A stretch of 64,000 bases of DNA, taken from assembly GCA_020630795.1 (NCBI GenBank), contig JAHDIK010000010.1, forward strand, positions 17,609-81,608. Direction: 5' to 3'. The notes below the pieces were generated by a model. It was given only the letters and a program-made list of their open reading frames with translations, was not told the DNA's origin and made no database searches. Origin of the DNA: Colwellia sp. Its GTDB lineage: Bacteria > Pseudomonadota > Gammaproteobacteria > Enterobacterales > Alteromonadaceae. Of this stretch, positions 53,994 through 63,249 are shown piece after piece; within the stretch, counting starts at the first letter, position 1; every line of letters begins with the position of its first letter. The translations under genes were made by a program, and so were the position numbers.

Positions 53994-55556
53994 CTACAAA
54001 ACCTTATTTAATTCTAAAGTGATACGATTTTCTTTGTATTCAAAAAATGTTGGAGTGGCATCCCTATTTTGATGACTTAAACCAATAGTTACATTAAGTG
54101 AGTTATTTAGACTACGGTCGTAATTAATTTTATACATTCTATGTTGACTTAATGCCTCTGTTGGAAGGCCTATAGCATTATGATTTTTTGAATATATACT
54201 TGATAACCTGATGGTGGAATAACCACTTATTTTTCTAGAAATACTAAAATTCGCTCTGTCAATTTTACTTTTACGCTCAATGTTGGTTGCTACATTATTG
54301 CCTAAAACTGTACGTTCAGTTTTACTTAAATTGAGTGAAAATGTAGTTCTTGGCAGTGTTAGCGCTGATTGCCATGATAGCTTTTTATTGAGTGAAAAAG
54401 TATTGTCTTCCGCGATTTGGAGATCGAATAACTCAATGAAAGCGTATCCATCAGGAATGTTTGCGGTCTGTGGGATACAGTCTAGGTCTTGATTACATAA
54501 GAAGAAACCTGCTGATTCACGGCTAAAATTATCACGAGTGAATGTTTGAACGGATTCATCGTAACTTATAGTATTTCTAAATCGACGATTTTCGTGTGAT
54601 AAGTTGAAGTTGTAGCTATCTCCATAGAAACGTTGTGACTTACCAGCTAACAATGACGTTCTTTGAGTAGGTTGCCATTCTACATTAGCATCAAAGTAGT
54701 TATTTTGTTGATCGTCATCTGTCGGAATATTGTATGATAGATCAACAGTTAATCTTGGAATAACATTCCAACGAAAGCCAAAACCGTATGAATTAGACTC
54801 TGCAACTCTGCCAGCACCAACACTTCCAGAGTTATCTTCACGGTATAAACGGAGAAAAGGGTTAAATTTATAGGGAGATATATATCCTACTTTAATTTCA
54901 TTGGTATAAGATTCTCCTGTATTGCCTCTATTTTCTCTTTCTCTGAACGAGGCGTTAATATCCCAATACACAAAATCGGCACTTGTTCCGTTACTAGAAG
55001 TTAAGTTTGCAGAATACCCCTGTTGTTCTCCGAGCCCATCTTCTGATTTAGTAGTATTGTATATAATACTAGCGCCTATAATATACTGGCGATTCCTGAC
55101 ATCGTATTTTACTCCTCCAGAGTATTGCTCGTATTGAACAGTATCGCCTGAAAGGGTATCAGCATAAGGACTACGAAAGCTATTTCGAGCTCTATTTTGA
55201 ATACTCGCAGAGCCAATTAAAGAAAAGCCACTTGACCATAAATCTACATTAACACCGCTATTTAGTGTTAAAAATTCATCATTTTGGCTGCTGTCATGAC
55301 TATACGAAGCTTTATGTGCTTCTGCTTCAATATTTAACGCAGTAATTTTTGATTTGTAGTTAGAGGTTAGGCCTAAACCAAGCTGATTTACAAAACTAGA
55401 CGTCTTATCAAAGCTGTTCTCGCTGTCATAATTAACGTTGTCAGAATATGTTTGATTTACTCTGACATGAGGCTCGAATTGCCATTCATTAGCATTTACA
55501 TTCTGTGTAAATGCTATAAATATGGATAGCCTTAAAATATTATTCTTTAGCGCCAT
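53994..55556 (-). CDS. XrtA-system outer-membrane beta-barrel protein
   Basis: 520 residues from the ATG at 55556; an upstream start at 55577 would overlap the kinase gene further. A signal peptide is followed by many alternating strands with aromatic belts (WQFEPHVRVNQTYSDNV, GFGFRWNVIPRLTVDLSYN) ending in a terminal strand RITLELNKVL. It fits the TIGR03016 family of PEP-CTERM loci and may form an export channel or surface scaffold. Confidence 0.82.
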   Translation of the reverse strand: MALKNNILRLSIFIAFTQNVNANEWQFEPHVRVNQTYSDNVNYDSENSFDKTSSFVNQLGLGLTSNYKSKITALNIEAEAHKASYSHDSSQNDEFLTLNSGVNVDLWSSGFSLIGSASIQNRARNSFRSPYADTLSGDTVQYEQYSGGVKYDVRNRQYIIGASIIYNTTKSEDGLGEQQGYSANLTSSNGTSADFVYWDINASFRERENRGNTGESYTNEIKVGYISPYKFNPFLRLYREDNSGSVGAGRVAESNSYGFGFRWNVIPRLTVDLSYNIPTDDDQQNNYFDANVEWQPTQRTSLLAGKSQRFYGDSYNFNLSHENRRFRNTISYDESVQTFTRDNFSRESAGFFLCNQDLDCIPQTANIPDGYAFIELFDLQIAEDNTFSLNKKLSWQSALTLPRTTFSLNLSKTERTVLGNNVATNIERKSKIDRANFSISRKISGYSTIRLSSIYSKNHNAIGLPTEALSQHRMYKINYDRSLNNSLNVTIGLSHQNRDATPTFFEYKENRITLELNKVL

Positions 55557-56400
55557 ACCCATACCCGTAATAGCCATACATATCCTTGTGTGATTTTATT
55601 GCTTTATTAACAACTAAACCCAGTGCAATATCATCGTTTAAGTGTTCCGTAGCTTGTTGTATATCAGCAATATGGGTTTTTGACTCTTCAACTACAAGTA
55701 GCGCTTGCCCCATTAAGTTAGCTAAAACTAGCGTTTCCGTTACGCCAATTAGTGGAGGGCAATCAAATATTACAATACGGTCCGGATAACGAGCTGCTAA
55801 TTCATTTGCTAGAGCTTGCATTTTGTCACTGGCTAATAGCTCATTTGATAAATGATGTGGTTCGCCGGCTGGAATCACCTTCAACTTATCTATATTTGTA
55901 TTGTAGATAATCTGACTGATACTTTCTTCTTCACCTAGTAAATATTCAATTAGTCCAGAGGCACTGCCTACTCCTAGTTCCCTATTGATACTGGGTCGCA
56001 GTACATCAGCATCAACCAGTAATACAGTTTTATCTTGCTCTAATGCGATACTGAGCGCTAAATTAATTGAAACAAAAGTCTTCCCTTCATTCGGCTTCGA
56101 ACTACTCACCATAATCAAGTTGCTATTATTAAGTGTTTTTGACGCTGCACCAAAGGCGTTGTTAAGCAACTTACGTTTAATTTGTCTAAACTCGTCTTTA
56201 ATGCTCTTTCGAGAGCCATTGTCGATTAAGTACCCTCGAGCTTCCAAGGAAGGTTTATCTATTTCTAGCGAGTGAGTTGCTTGAGACGTTATGGCCTCGT
56301 CTTGTTGGGGTAAATTTTGATTGACAGGAACCACGTCATCTAAAGTTTCAGGTTTCCCCGTTACCTTTTGTTTAGCTAAGGCTTTTTCAATAGTACTCAT
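55540..56400 (-). CDS. XrtA-associated tyrosine autokinase (BY-kinase)
   Basis: 286 residues, cytoplasmic half only, as in TIGR03018. Walker A SSSKPNEGKTFVSINLAL, Walker A' VLLVDADVLRPS, and Walker B VIFDCPPLIG. A C-terminal tyrosine cluster (MYGYYGYGYGAKE) is the likely phosphorylation tail. It pairs with the Wzz-like membrane protein encoded upstream to set polymer length. Confidence 0.93.
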   Translation of the reverse strand: MSTIEKALAKQKVTGKPETLDDVVPVNQNLPQQDEAITSQATHSLEIDKPSLEARGYLIDNGSRKSIKDEFRQIKRKLLNNAFGAASKTLNNSNLIMVSSSKPNEGKTFVSINLALSIALEQDKTVLLVDADVLRPSINRELGVGSASGLIEYLLGEEESISQIIYNTNIDKLKVIPAGEPHHLSNELLASDKMQALANELAARYPDRIVIFDCPPLIGVTETLVLANLMGQALLVVEESKTHIADIQQATEHLNDDIALGLVVNKAIKSHKDMYGYYGYGYGAKE

Positions 56401-56402
56401 TG

Positions 56403-57992
56403 TTAAAAAATCCTTCTTAATGGAGCTTGTATAGTTTCAGGAAATAAGGCGTATGCAAGAAATGCTATAAATAAAAATAACAGTAGAGTATTTGAGAGAA
56501 TAAATATAATTGTCTTCTTCTTATGCCATTTTTGTAAACCTAAACTTTCTGATGCTGAGACAATACCAAAAATTGGTATTCCTGATAATCTAGAAGCTTG
56601 CGCACTCGATGTTACAACGGGATTAATTTGACTAACTAATAGTGATAAACCTGTACCTATTGCGTAGCCCAGAATCGTAACCGCAAATAGGAATAATATA
56701 CGTTTAGGACCAGTTGGTTCAGTAGGAGCTCTCGGAGGTTCAATAACATTGAACTTAATTTTACTGTTGGTGTCATCAGCTTGTTTTGCTAGTTGCGCTG
56801 TTTCTCTTCGCTTTAATAAGTCTTCATATTTTTCTTTAGTAATTTCATATCCTCGATTTAAAGCAACTAATTCGGCTTCAATTTCTGGTAGTACATGAAT
56901 TTTACTTTCTAGATCTGCAACTTCTTTACGATAGTTTTCCGCTCTCACAGTAAAAGATGCTACTTGATTTTCAAGCTGATTAATTTGCATTAAAATTCCC
57001 TGAGTCACAGGGCTTTGGCTTAATGCATATTTTGCATTTTCATTTTTTGAAGAATCTAAATATTTTTTAATTTCATTTTTTCGTTGTTTATTAAGATGAG
57101 CAAGTCTACTTTGAACTTCTTTAACATCAGGGTGTTTATCTGTATATCTTACTAACAGACTGTCTAAAGAAGCCTCTAGTTCTGATATACGATCATCATA
57201 GGTAGTTTCAATCGAATTATCATTTTTAATACTATTTTGGGGCTTGTTAGATTGATCGCTTGCACTTGGCAGTTGTGCTTGCGCAGATTCGAGTTGCGTT
57301 TGTGTTTCAAGTAAACCAAGCTCAATAGATTTTAACTGCTCTTTAGCAATAGTAAGTTTTTGATAGTAACCGCCATACTGATTAGGTAATACGTCGTTAT
57401 ATTTTTGTTTGAAGTCAGTAAGACGACTTTCTGCAGCCAATAAACGATTTTCATAGTCATTTATTTGTGTGGTCAAAAACTTTTGAGCAGAGTCACTATC
57501 ATTTCGATTTTCACCAATCGTTGTTTCAATGAATACTGTCAGAACTGCTTGAACTACATCCCTAGCCATTTCTGGATTTTTATCCTCAAAAGAAATTCTG
57601 AAGATGTTTTGTTTACGTCCACCTGTTTTCTTTATGATGATGTCTTCTTTTAAGTCATCAATTAGCTCTTCGTATTCTAGATCGTTATTTACACGAACAT
57701 CAAAATCAGTCATACGAGTAATTCGTTCTAAATTGGCACGACTGAGTAATGTTTTAACCATTAACTGTATTTGGGCTTCCGTATTTGTTTCAACGGTTAT
57801 CCCCTTTAATAATGGTCCTAAAATAGACTGCGTATCGGCAAATACAATTGCTTCCGATTCATATACGTCGTCCATTTGAGAAACAAACAGCCAGCCGATT
57901 GGACATAAAAGCCACGTAGCTATCATTAAATATCTACGCTTTATCCATATACCTTTCAGGTAATCTAATACCTGTTCAATAATTTCTTGCAT
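56403..57992 (-). CDS. Wzz-type chain-length determinant (XrtA system)
   Basis: 529 residues. Two membrane helices (near residues 20-38 and 490-515) flank a large periplasmic coiled-coil domain (ENRLLAAESRLTDFKQKYND; YRKEVADLESKIHVLPEIEAE), and a Pro-rich PPRAPTEPTGPKRILFLF motif precedes the second helix. It belongs to TIGR03007. The BY-kinase gene follows by 2 bp, so the two products form one complex. Confidence 0.92.
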   Translation of the reverse strand: MQEIIEQVLDYLKGIWIKRRYLMIATWLLCPIGWLFVSQMDDVYESEAIVFADTQSILGPLLKGITVETNTEAQIQLMVKTLLSRANLERITRMTDFDVRVNNDLEYEELIDDLKEDIIIKKTGGRKQNIFRISFEDKNPEMARDVVQAVLTVFIETTIGENRNDSDSAQKFLTTQINDYENRLLAAESRLTDFKQKYNDVLPNQYGGYYQKLTIAKEQLKSIELGLLETQTQLESAQAQLPSASDQSNKPQNSIKNDNSIETTYDDRISELEASLDSLLVRYTDKHPDVKEVQSRLAHLNKQRKNEIKKYLDSSKNENAKYALSQSPVTQGILMQINQLENQVASFTVRAENYRKEVADLESKIHVLPEIEAELVALNRGYEITKEKYEDLLKRRETAQLAKQADDTNSKIKFNVIEPPRAPTEPTGPKRILFLFAVTILGYAIGTGLSLLVSQINPVVTSSAQASRLSGIPIFGIVSASESLGLQKWHKKKTIIFILSNTLLLFLFIAFLAYALFPETIQAPLRRIF

Positions 57993-58055
57993 TCCCTACC
58001 TCTAAAAAATGGGATTAGTAAATTCGTTTAAGTTTAATCGCATTAAAATACTAGA

Positions 58056-58691
58056 TTAGAACCAAGTTTCAGGAATTACGATAATATCACCAGGTAAAAC
58101 ATCAACATTTGCTGAAATGTCACCATTCTTAATTAGGTCTTCAATAAAAATGTCGTATTGTTTTTGTTCACCATTTTCAACGCGAACTAATTTTGCTCGA
58201 TTACCGTTTGCAAATTCAGTTAATCCGCCAACACCAATCATTACATCTAATAATGTCATTTGTTGAGTATAATTTATTGCACGTGGTGAAGCCGCTTCAC
58301 CAATAACACGTATTTGTTCACTAAAAGGGCCGTTAAACTTGTTCACGGTTACTGTGACAACAGGCTCTTTTATATATGTGCTAAGAATACTTTCAATTGT
58401 TCGAGCGAGTTCAGTCGGAGTTTTACCCGATACTTCAATATCTTCAACTAAAGAAGTCGTGATCATGCCATCCGGTCTAACTGTGAATGTGCCTGAAACT
58501 TCAGGGTTTCGCCAGACGAATATGTTTACAACATCACCCGCCCCTATTAAATATTTGTATGAAGACACATCTGCGGTTGTTGAAGCGTGAACAGTTGCAG
58601 GAGGTAAAGTGGTAGTTTGACAGCCTGAAATAAGCTGAGTCAAAAAAAGCATAACTGTAATTAACAAGTGTTTAATCAAGCGATTTTCCAT
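58056..58691 (-). CDS. Polysaccharide export lipoprotein (Wza-like, XrtA system)
   Basis: 211 residues. Lipobox LISGCQTTT (Cys near 24) then the polysaccharide export domain: YLIGAGDVVNIFVWRNPEVSGTFTVRPDGMITTSLVEDIEVSG, followed by a SLBB region with VIGEAASPRAINYTQQMTLLDVM. It corresponds to the TIGR03027 family. It is the first gene of the minus-strand operon and diverges from the sugar transferase gene at 58930. Confidence 0.93.
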   Translation of the reverse strand: MENRLIKHLLITVMLFLTQLISGCQTTTLPPATVHASTTADVSSYKYLIGAGDVVNIFVWRNPEVSGTFTVRPDGMITTSLVEDIEVSGKTPTELARTIESILSTYIKEPVVTVTVNKFNGPFSEQIRVIGEAASPRAINYTQQMTLLDVMIGVGGLTEFANGNRAKLVRVENGEQKQYDIFIEDLIKNGDISANVDVLPGDIIVIPETWF

Positions 58692-58929
58692 GGTTTTAAC
58701 CTTTATATTTAAAACTAAAATTATACATATCCTTCAATTGTATTTGATTTTTATCTGCGATGCACATTATTTCCTAAACAGAAGCTTTTAATAAAATGGA
58801 CTATGTAAAATAACCGTTTATCTTGGTATTATTAGCAACACTTTCTTTACATTTGTCATGCTATGAATTCTAATATGCCCGATTCTGGCACTTCATCAAA
58901 ACATATTTAAAAAGGAATATTGATTTTAT

Positions 58930-60336
58930 ATGTCTAGCCCAAAATTTAGAGATATGTCTGCAGGTAGTAGAACCATTGTACTGGTCGAGTTGTTCTTGTT
59001 TGCAGGGGCATTGTTATTAACAGTATATTTGAATAGCCTTTTTGAATACGTTCCTGATGTTTCACCGTCGTTACAAACCCTGGGAATTTATTCGTTAGTA
59101 TTTGCACTTATCGTACAACTATCTTCGTTAGCTTTAGGGCTGTATAACTCTAAGCTACGTGAAAGTTTACGCGGGGTTGCTAGACGCTTATTAGTTTCAG
59201 TTGCGACGGGCTTCTTTATAGCTGCGCTTATCAATCCTTTTTATGGAGAAAACTCTCTTCCTATTGATATCTTAGCTTTCGCTGCATTTTTGAGTTTAGT
59301 TTTAGGTTGTGCTTTTCGATATATCACGTTAAAGCTTGATTTTTTTGGTTTTAATAAACGAAAAATTTTGGTGATTGGAGCGGGTGAACGAGCTTCCATT
59401 ATTGAAAAGAGAATGCGACGAGATGTAGACCGTCAAGGATTTCATGTTCATGGCTTTATCGTGATGGAAGGTGACACCGAAGAAGGTGGAATTGTTAATG
59501 AAAATCGTATTGAATTTGATGGTTCCTTAGTTAATTACGCACTTGAACATGAAATTGATGAAATTGTTGTTGCAAGTGATGAAAGACGTAATAACCTCCC
59601 CGTTGATGATTTATTTGCGTGTAAAATTCGCGGCATAGAAATCACTGAAATTTTAGATTTTATCGAACGTGAAACAGGCCAGATTGCTGTAAACCTTATT
59701 TACCCGAGTTGGGTTATTTATTCAAATGGATTTGCTTCTGCTAACCATCTAAGAAATACCCTTGATTGGATTTTTAATGCCAGTATGGCATTTTGTTTAT
59801 TACTTGTTACATGGCCTGTAATGCTTATCACGAGTATTCTAATTAAACTTGATGAAGGGCTTAAAGCGCCGATATTTTATTTGCAAGAGCGAGTTGGTTT
59901 AGACGGCCAGGCATTCAACATTATTAAATTTAGAAGTATGAGGGTTGATGCTGAAAAGGATGGCGCACAAATGGCTCAACTCAATGACGATCGAACAACA
60001 ACTATTGGTAAGTTTATTCGCAAATATCGAGTAGACGAATTACCTCAAATCTACAATGTAATTAGAGGGGATATGGGATTTGTAGGTCCTAGGCCTGAAC
60101 GCCCTGAATTTGTTCAAAAGCTTATTAAAAACATACCTTATTATAACGAACGTCATAACGTAAAACCTGGATTGACTGGGTGGGCACAGTTGAAGTATCC
60201 CTACGGCTCAACTGAAAATGACTCGTTAGAAAAGTTAAAATACGATTTGTATTATATTAAACATAGAAGTTTCTTGTTGGATTTACTTATTTTAATAAGG
60301 ACGGTTGAAATAGTATTGTTTGGGAAAGGGCGTTAG
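58930..60336 (+). CDS. XrtA-system initiating sugar transferase (EpsB-type)
   Basis: 468 residues of the polyisoprenyl-phosphate hexose-1-P type. Four or five N-terminal helices, a Rossmann-like domain (KILVIGAGERASII), a further helix, and the catalytic domain: LQERVGLDGQAFNIIKFRSM, YRVDELPQIYNVIRGDMGFVGPRPERPEF, HNVKPGLTGWAQ. It matches TIGR03013. It starts the repeat unit of the exopolysaccharide and is a second initiator beside the PglC-like one at 44724. Confidence 0.93.
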   Translation: MSSPKFRDMSAGSRTIVLVELFLFAGALLLTVYLNSLFEYVPDVSPSLQTLGIYSLVFALIVQLSSLALGLYNSKLRESLRGVARRLLVSVATGFFIAALINPFYGENSLPIDILAFAAFLSLVLGCAFRYITLKLDFFGFNKRKILVIGAGERASIIEKRMRRDVDRQGFHVHGFIVMEGDTEEGGIVNENRIEFDGSLVNYALEHEIDEIVVASDERRNNLPVDDLFACKIRGIEITEILDFIERETGQIAVNLIYPSWVIYSNGFASANHLRNTLDWIFNASMAFCLLLVTWPVMLITSILIKLDEGLKAPIFYLQERVGLDGQAFNIIKFRSMRVDAEKDGAQMAQLNDDRTTTIGKFIRKYRVDELPQIYNVIRGDMGFVGPRPERPEFVQKLIKNIPYYNERHNVKPGLTGWAQLKYPYGSTENDSLEKLKYDLYYIKHRSFLLDLLILIRTVEIVLFGKGR

Positions 60337-60482
60337 CTCATTGTTCCAAAGCGTTAAGGAGTTAAATCTAGAGCATGCCGTCGTAACTTCTGGTTTAGCC
60401 CCTTAATAATTCACGTATTTACAGGAAGGGTATGCTTAAGACAGTTCAAAAGTTCTTGGGTATATGAATACATATAAGACTC

Positions 60483-61595
60483 ATGTCATTATCAGATAAA
60501 AATTTATTAATCATTACTAATCTTTATCCTGTTCCTTGGGCGCCCAATAGGGCTAGCTTTAACAAACAGCAATTTGATTTTATAGAAGAATATATGTCTG
60601 TAAAAATAGTTATTTTATTGCCGTGGATTGAATGGATAAAACATCGTAGCGACATTGTAAAAAGCGAAAAAATTAAATATTGTCCCTATTTTTATATTCC
60701 TAAATTTGGTAGACGTCTTGTCCCCTTTCTACAGAGTCTGTCGTTGTTATGTTTATTGCCTTGGATGAAGAAACAAAAAGCTTGTGCATTATTAGCTTCG
60801 TGGGCTTTTCCTGATGCGGTTTCAGCATCAATGATAAACAAATACCTAAGACTACCATTTTATGTAAAAGTTCATGGAACTGATGTGAATGAAAATACCC
60901 AGTTTTTGCCTCGTAGTAACTCGATGAAGAAATGGCTATCTAAAGCTAAAGCTGTTTTTTGTGCCAGTAACGCACTTGCGGAATCTTTAATAAATATAGG
61001 GATATCAAAGGAGAAAGTATTAGTTAATTATAATGGTGTTAATACTCATGTTTTCTACCCTGGCTCCCCTGAAGGAAAGACTTCTAAATCTATCATTTTT
61101 GTCGGCAATTTAATCTTTACTAAAGGTGTGAAGGAATTAATTCAAGCCTTTACTGAGCTACAAGAGAGCATACCTGATGTTACTCTTGATATTATAGGGG
61201 ATGGTCCGCTTAGATCTTTTTTAGAAAAAGAGTCTGCGGAACTTAAATTGCCTATAAATATTCATGGCTCATTACCGTTAACCAAGGTAGCTGAAAAAAT
61301 TAGAAATAGCAGCATCCTTGTTTTGCCAAGCTATCGAGAAGGTGTTCCTAACGTTTTGCTTGAATCTTTTGCTAGTGGTGTTCCCGTTGTCGCGACTGAT
61401 GTAGGGGGAATTCCAGAGGTTGTTAATAATAATGTTGGAATATTGGTGGCACCTCGTTCAGTGAACGATTTAAAGCAAGGGATTGTTGAAGCTCTAAATA
61501 CTCAGTGGGATCGTAATGAAATTATAGAACACTCGAATAGATTTAAATGGAACAATAATGTTAAGTTTGTATTAGAGCGATTGGAGGCTGAATGA
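60483..61595 (+). CDS. Glycosyltransferase family 4
   Basis: 370 residues. GT-B fold with N-terminal LLIITNLYPVPWAPNRASFNKQQFD, FYVKVHGTDVN, then the donor site VGNLIFTKGVKELIQAF and LPSYREGVPNVLLESF (E-x7-E). The ATG follows 146 bp of intergenic DNA in which I see no gene. Its stop overlaps the acetyltransferase start by 4 bases. Confidence 0.92.
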   Translation: MSLSDKNLLIITNLYPVPWAPNRASFNKQQFDFIEEYMSVKIVILLPWIEWIKHRSDIVKSEKIKYCPYFYIPKFGRRLVPFLQSLSLLCLLPWMKKQKACALLASWAFPDAVSASMINKYLRLPFYVKVHGTDVNENTQFLPRSNSMKKWLSKAKAVFCASNALAESLINIGISKEKVLVNYNGVNTHVFYPGSPEGKTSKSIIFVGNLIFTKGVKELIQAFTELQESIPDVTLDIIGDGPLRSFLEKESAELKLPINIHGSLPLTKVAEKIRNSSILVLPSYREGVPNVLLESFASGVPVVATDVGGIPEVVNNNVGILVAPRSVNDLKQGIVEALNTQWDRNEIIEHSNRFKWNNNVKFVLERLEAE

Positions 61596-62113
61596 GAGCT
61601 TTAAAAAGTGATATATACAGGAAGCAAAAAATTTTTCTTGATGAAGGTTATCAGGTTTCAATATTACGCACGTTTTTGAGTGATGGAACGTCTGCGAATC
61701 TATTATACCGACTTACTAGTTTCCTCGTAAAATACTCAATGTCCCCTCTTGCAATAATCACTATTTGGTTTAATCGAGTTATCAATGGGTGTGTTATAGG
61801 TGCTAAAGCATCTTTTGGACATGGGTTGGTAATAATGCACCCTGTTGGTGTGGTTATCAACTCAAAAGTTGTTGGAGGAGAAAATATTGTTCTTGAAAGT
61901 GGTGTTGTTATTGGTGACGAGAAAGGTAAAGCACCTATTTTAGGGAATAATATCTTTATAGGGGCGGGAGCAAAAATTGTTGGCGGTATTACAATTGGTG
62001 ATAATGTGAAAATTGGTGCAAACGCTGTTGTTGTTAAAGATGTTCCTAGTAATGTCACAGTCGTGGGAATTCCCGCAAAAATAATAAATAAAGATCAGGG
62101 AAAAAAATGCTAA
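61592..62113 (+). CDS. Serine acetyltransferase-like hexapeptide acetyltransferase
   Basis: 173 residues. CysE-like short form: an N-terminal helical part with LRTFLSDGTSANLLYRLTSFL then hexapeptide repeats (ASFGHGLVIMHPVGVVINSK, GEKGK-type turn, IFIGAGAKIVGGITIGDNV). The active-site His is in IMHPVG. In glycan loci such enzymes acetylate sugars of the repeat unit; no cysteine-synthesis context is seen. Overlaps the next gene by 7 bp. Confidence 0.85.
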   Translation: MRALKSDIYRKQKIFLDEGYQVSILRTFLSDGTSANLLYRLTSFLVKYSMSPLAIITIWFNRVINGCVIGAKASFGHGLVIMHPVGVVINSKVVGGENIVLESGVVIGDEKGKAPILGNNIFIGAGAKIVGGITIGDNVKIGANAVVVKDVPSNVTVVGIPAKIINKDQGKKC

Positions 62114-63249
62114 TTATATTTTGGATTTCTTTAGCAATACTTGTTTATTCATATTTACTATTTCCACTTTTGTTGAAAGTATTTGTTACTCCGGAGAGTA
62201 TAGAAGAAAAGGATATGGAAACATATCCAGATGTAGATATTATAATTGCTGCATATAACGAAGAGTCTTGTATTCATGAACGGATAGAAAATGCCCTAAA
62301 CCAAGACTATAGTGGTAAATTGCGCATTTTAGTTGCATCTGATGGAAGTCACGATCGGACAGGAGAGATTATTACCGGATTTAAAGATGAAAGGGTCATA
62401 GCGACCAATTTTGAAGAAAATAGGGGTAAAATATCTGTTTTAAATGATTTAGTGTCTCAATCTAATGCAGAGTTTCTTGTGTTTACTGACGCTAATACCG
62501 ACTTTCGTAAAGATGCAGTCAAAGTTTTAATCTCTAGTTTTTCTGAAAATACAGGTGCAGTATCGGGAGAGCTTTTGCTTGTTACTGATGATGGTAATCA
62601 AAATAAAGATGGCTTGTATTGGAAATACGAACAGTTTTTGAAGCGTTGTGAATCGTCATTGGGTGGTATTTTAGGCGCTAATGGGGCTATTTATGCTATA
62701 CGTAGGGATTTATATCAGCCACTTTCTAAAGACACTATTGTTGATGACTTTTGTATAGCTATGAATGTTAAGAAGCAAGGTTATGATGTTCTATACAATG
62801 ATAAAGCTATTGCGTCTGAAGAGGTCGCTCCTTCATTACAAGATGAATTTGGTAGAAGGGTTCGCATTGGCATCGGCAACTATAAGGCATTCAATGCAAA
62901 TTTATGGGCTTTATCTCCTTTAAATGGGTGGTTCAGTTTTTGTTATTGGTCGCATAAAGTGTTTCGTTGGTTTGCCCCTCATTTGATGGTTTTAGCATTT
63001 ATTTCCAATTTATTTTTAATCGAACAGCCAGTGTATTTGGTTTTATTTTTGGCACAAATTGCATTTTATTATGTTGGATGGATTGGCCAACGTAAAATTA
63101 ATCAAGGAATTAAGGTTGGTAGTATTGTTGCAATCATAAGCTTTTTCTTTTCCATGAATTTAGGGTTAGGGTTAGGGTTTGTGCGTTTTCTAAAAGGGCA
63201 TCAGAATGGTGGTTGGCAACGTACTGCTAGGCAAGGAGAAACAAAGTAA
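62107..63249 (+). CDS. Glycosyltransferase family 2, membrane-bound
   Basis: 380 residues. An N-terminal helix, then a GT2 catalytic domain (IIIAAYNEESCIHERIENALNQ, VFTDANTDF, DDFCIAMNVKKQGYDV, EFGRRVRIG), and three or four C-terminal helices. The D,D,D,(Q)RxRxR arrangement is that of processive or exopolysaccharide transferases. The stop overlaps the next start by one base. Confidence 0.9.
   Translation: MLIIFWISLAILVYSYLLFPLLLKVFVTPESIEEKDMETYPDVDIIIAAYNEESCIHERIENALNQDYSGKLRILVASDGSHDRTGEIITGFKDERVIATNFEENRGKISVLNDLVSQSNAEFLVFTDANTDFRKDAVKVLISSFSENTGAVSGELLLVTDDGNQNKDGLYWKYEQFLKRCESSLGGILGANGAIYAIRRDLYQPLSKDTIVDDFCIAMNVKKQGYDVLYNDKAIASEEVAPSLQDEFGRRVRIGIGNYKAFNANLWALSPLNGWFSFCYWSHKVFRWFAPHLMVLAFISNLFLIEQPVYLVLFLAQIAFYYVGWIGQRKINQGIKVGSIVAIISFFFSMNLGLGLGFVRFLKGHQNGGWQRTARQGETK

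Noticed and set aside
58886-58900. Sigma-54 promoter suggested by TGGCAC before the exopolysaccharide sugar transferase gene
   Set aside because: The -12 element is CAAA rather than TTGC at the required spacing.
63160-63177. Three TTAGGG repeats, like a telomere sequence
   Set aside because: They encode a Leu-Gly-Leu-Gly stretch in a membrane helix of the glycosyltransferase and are only three copies long.
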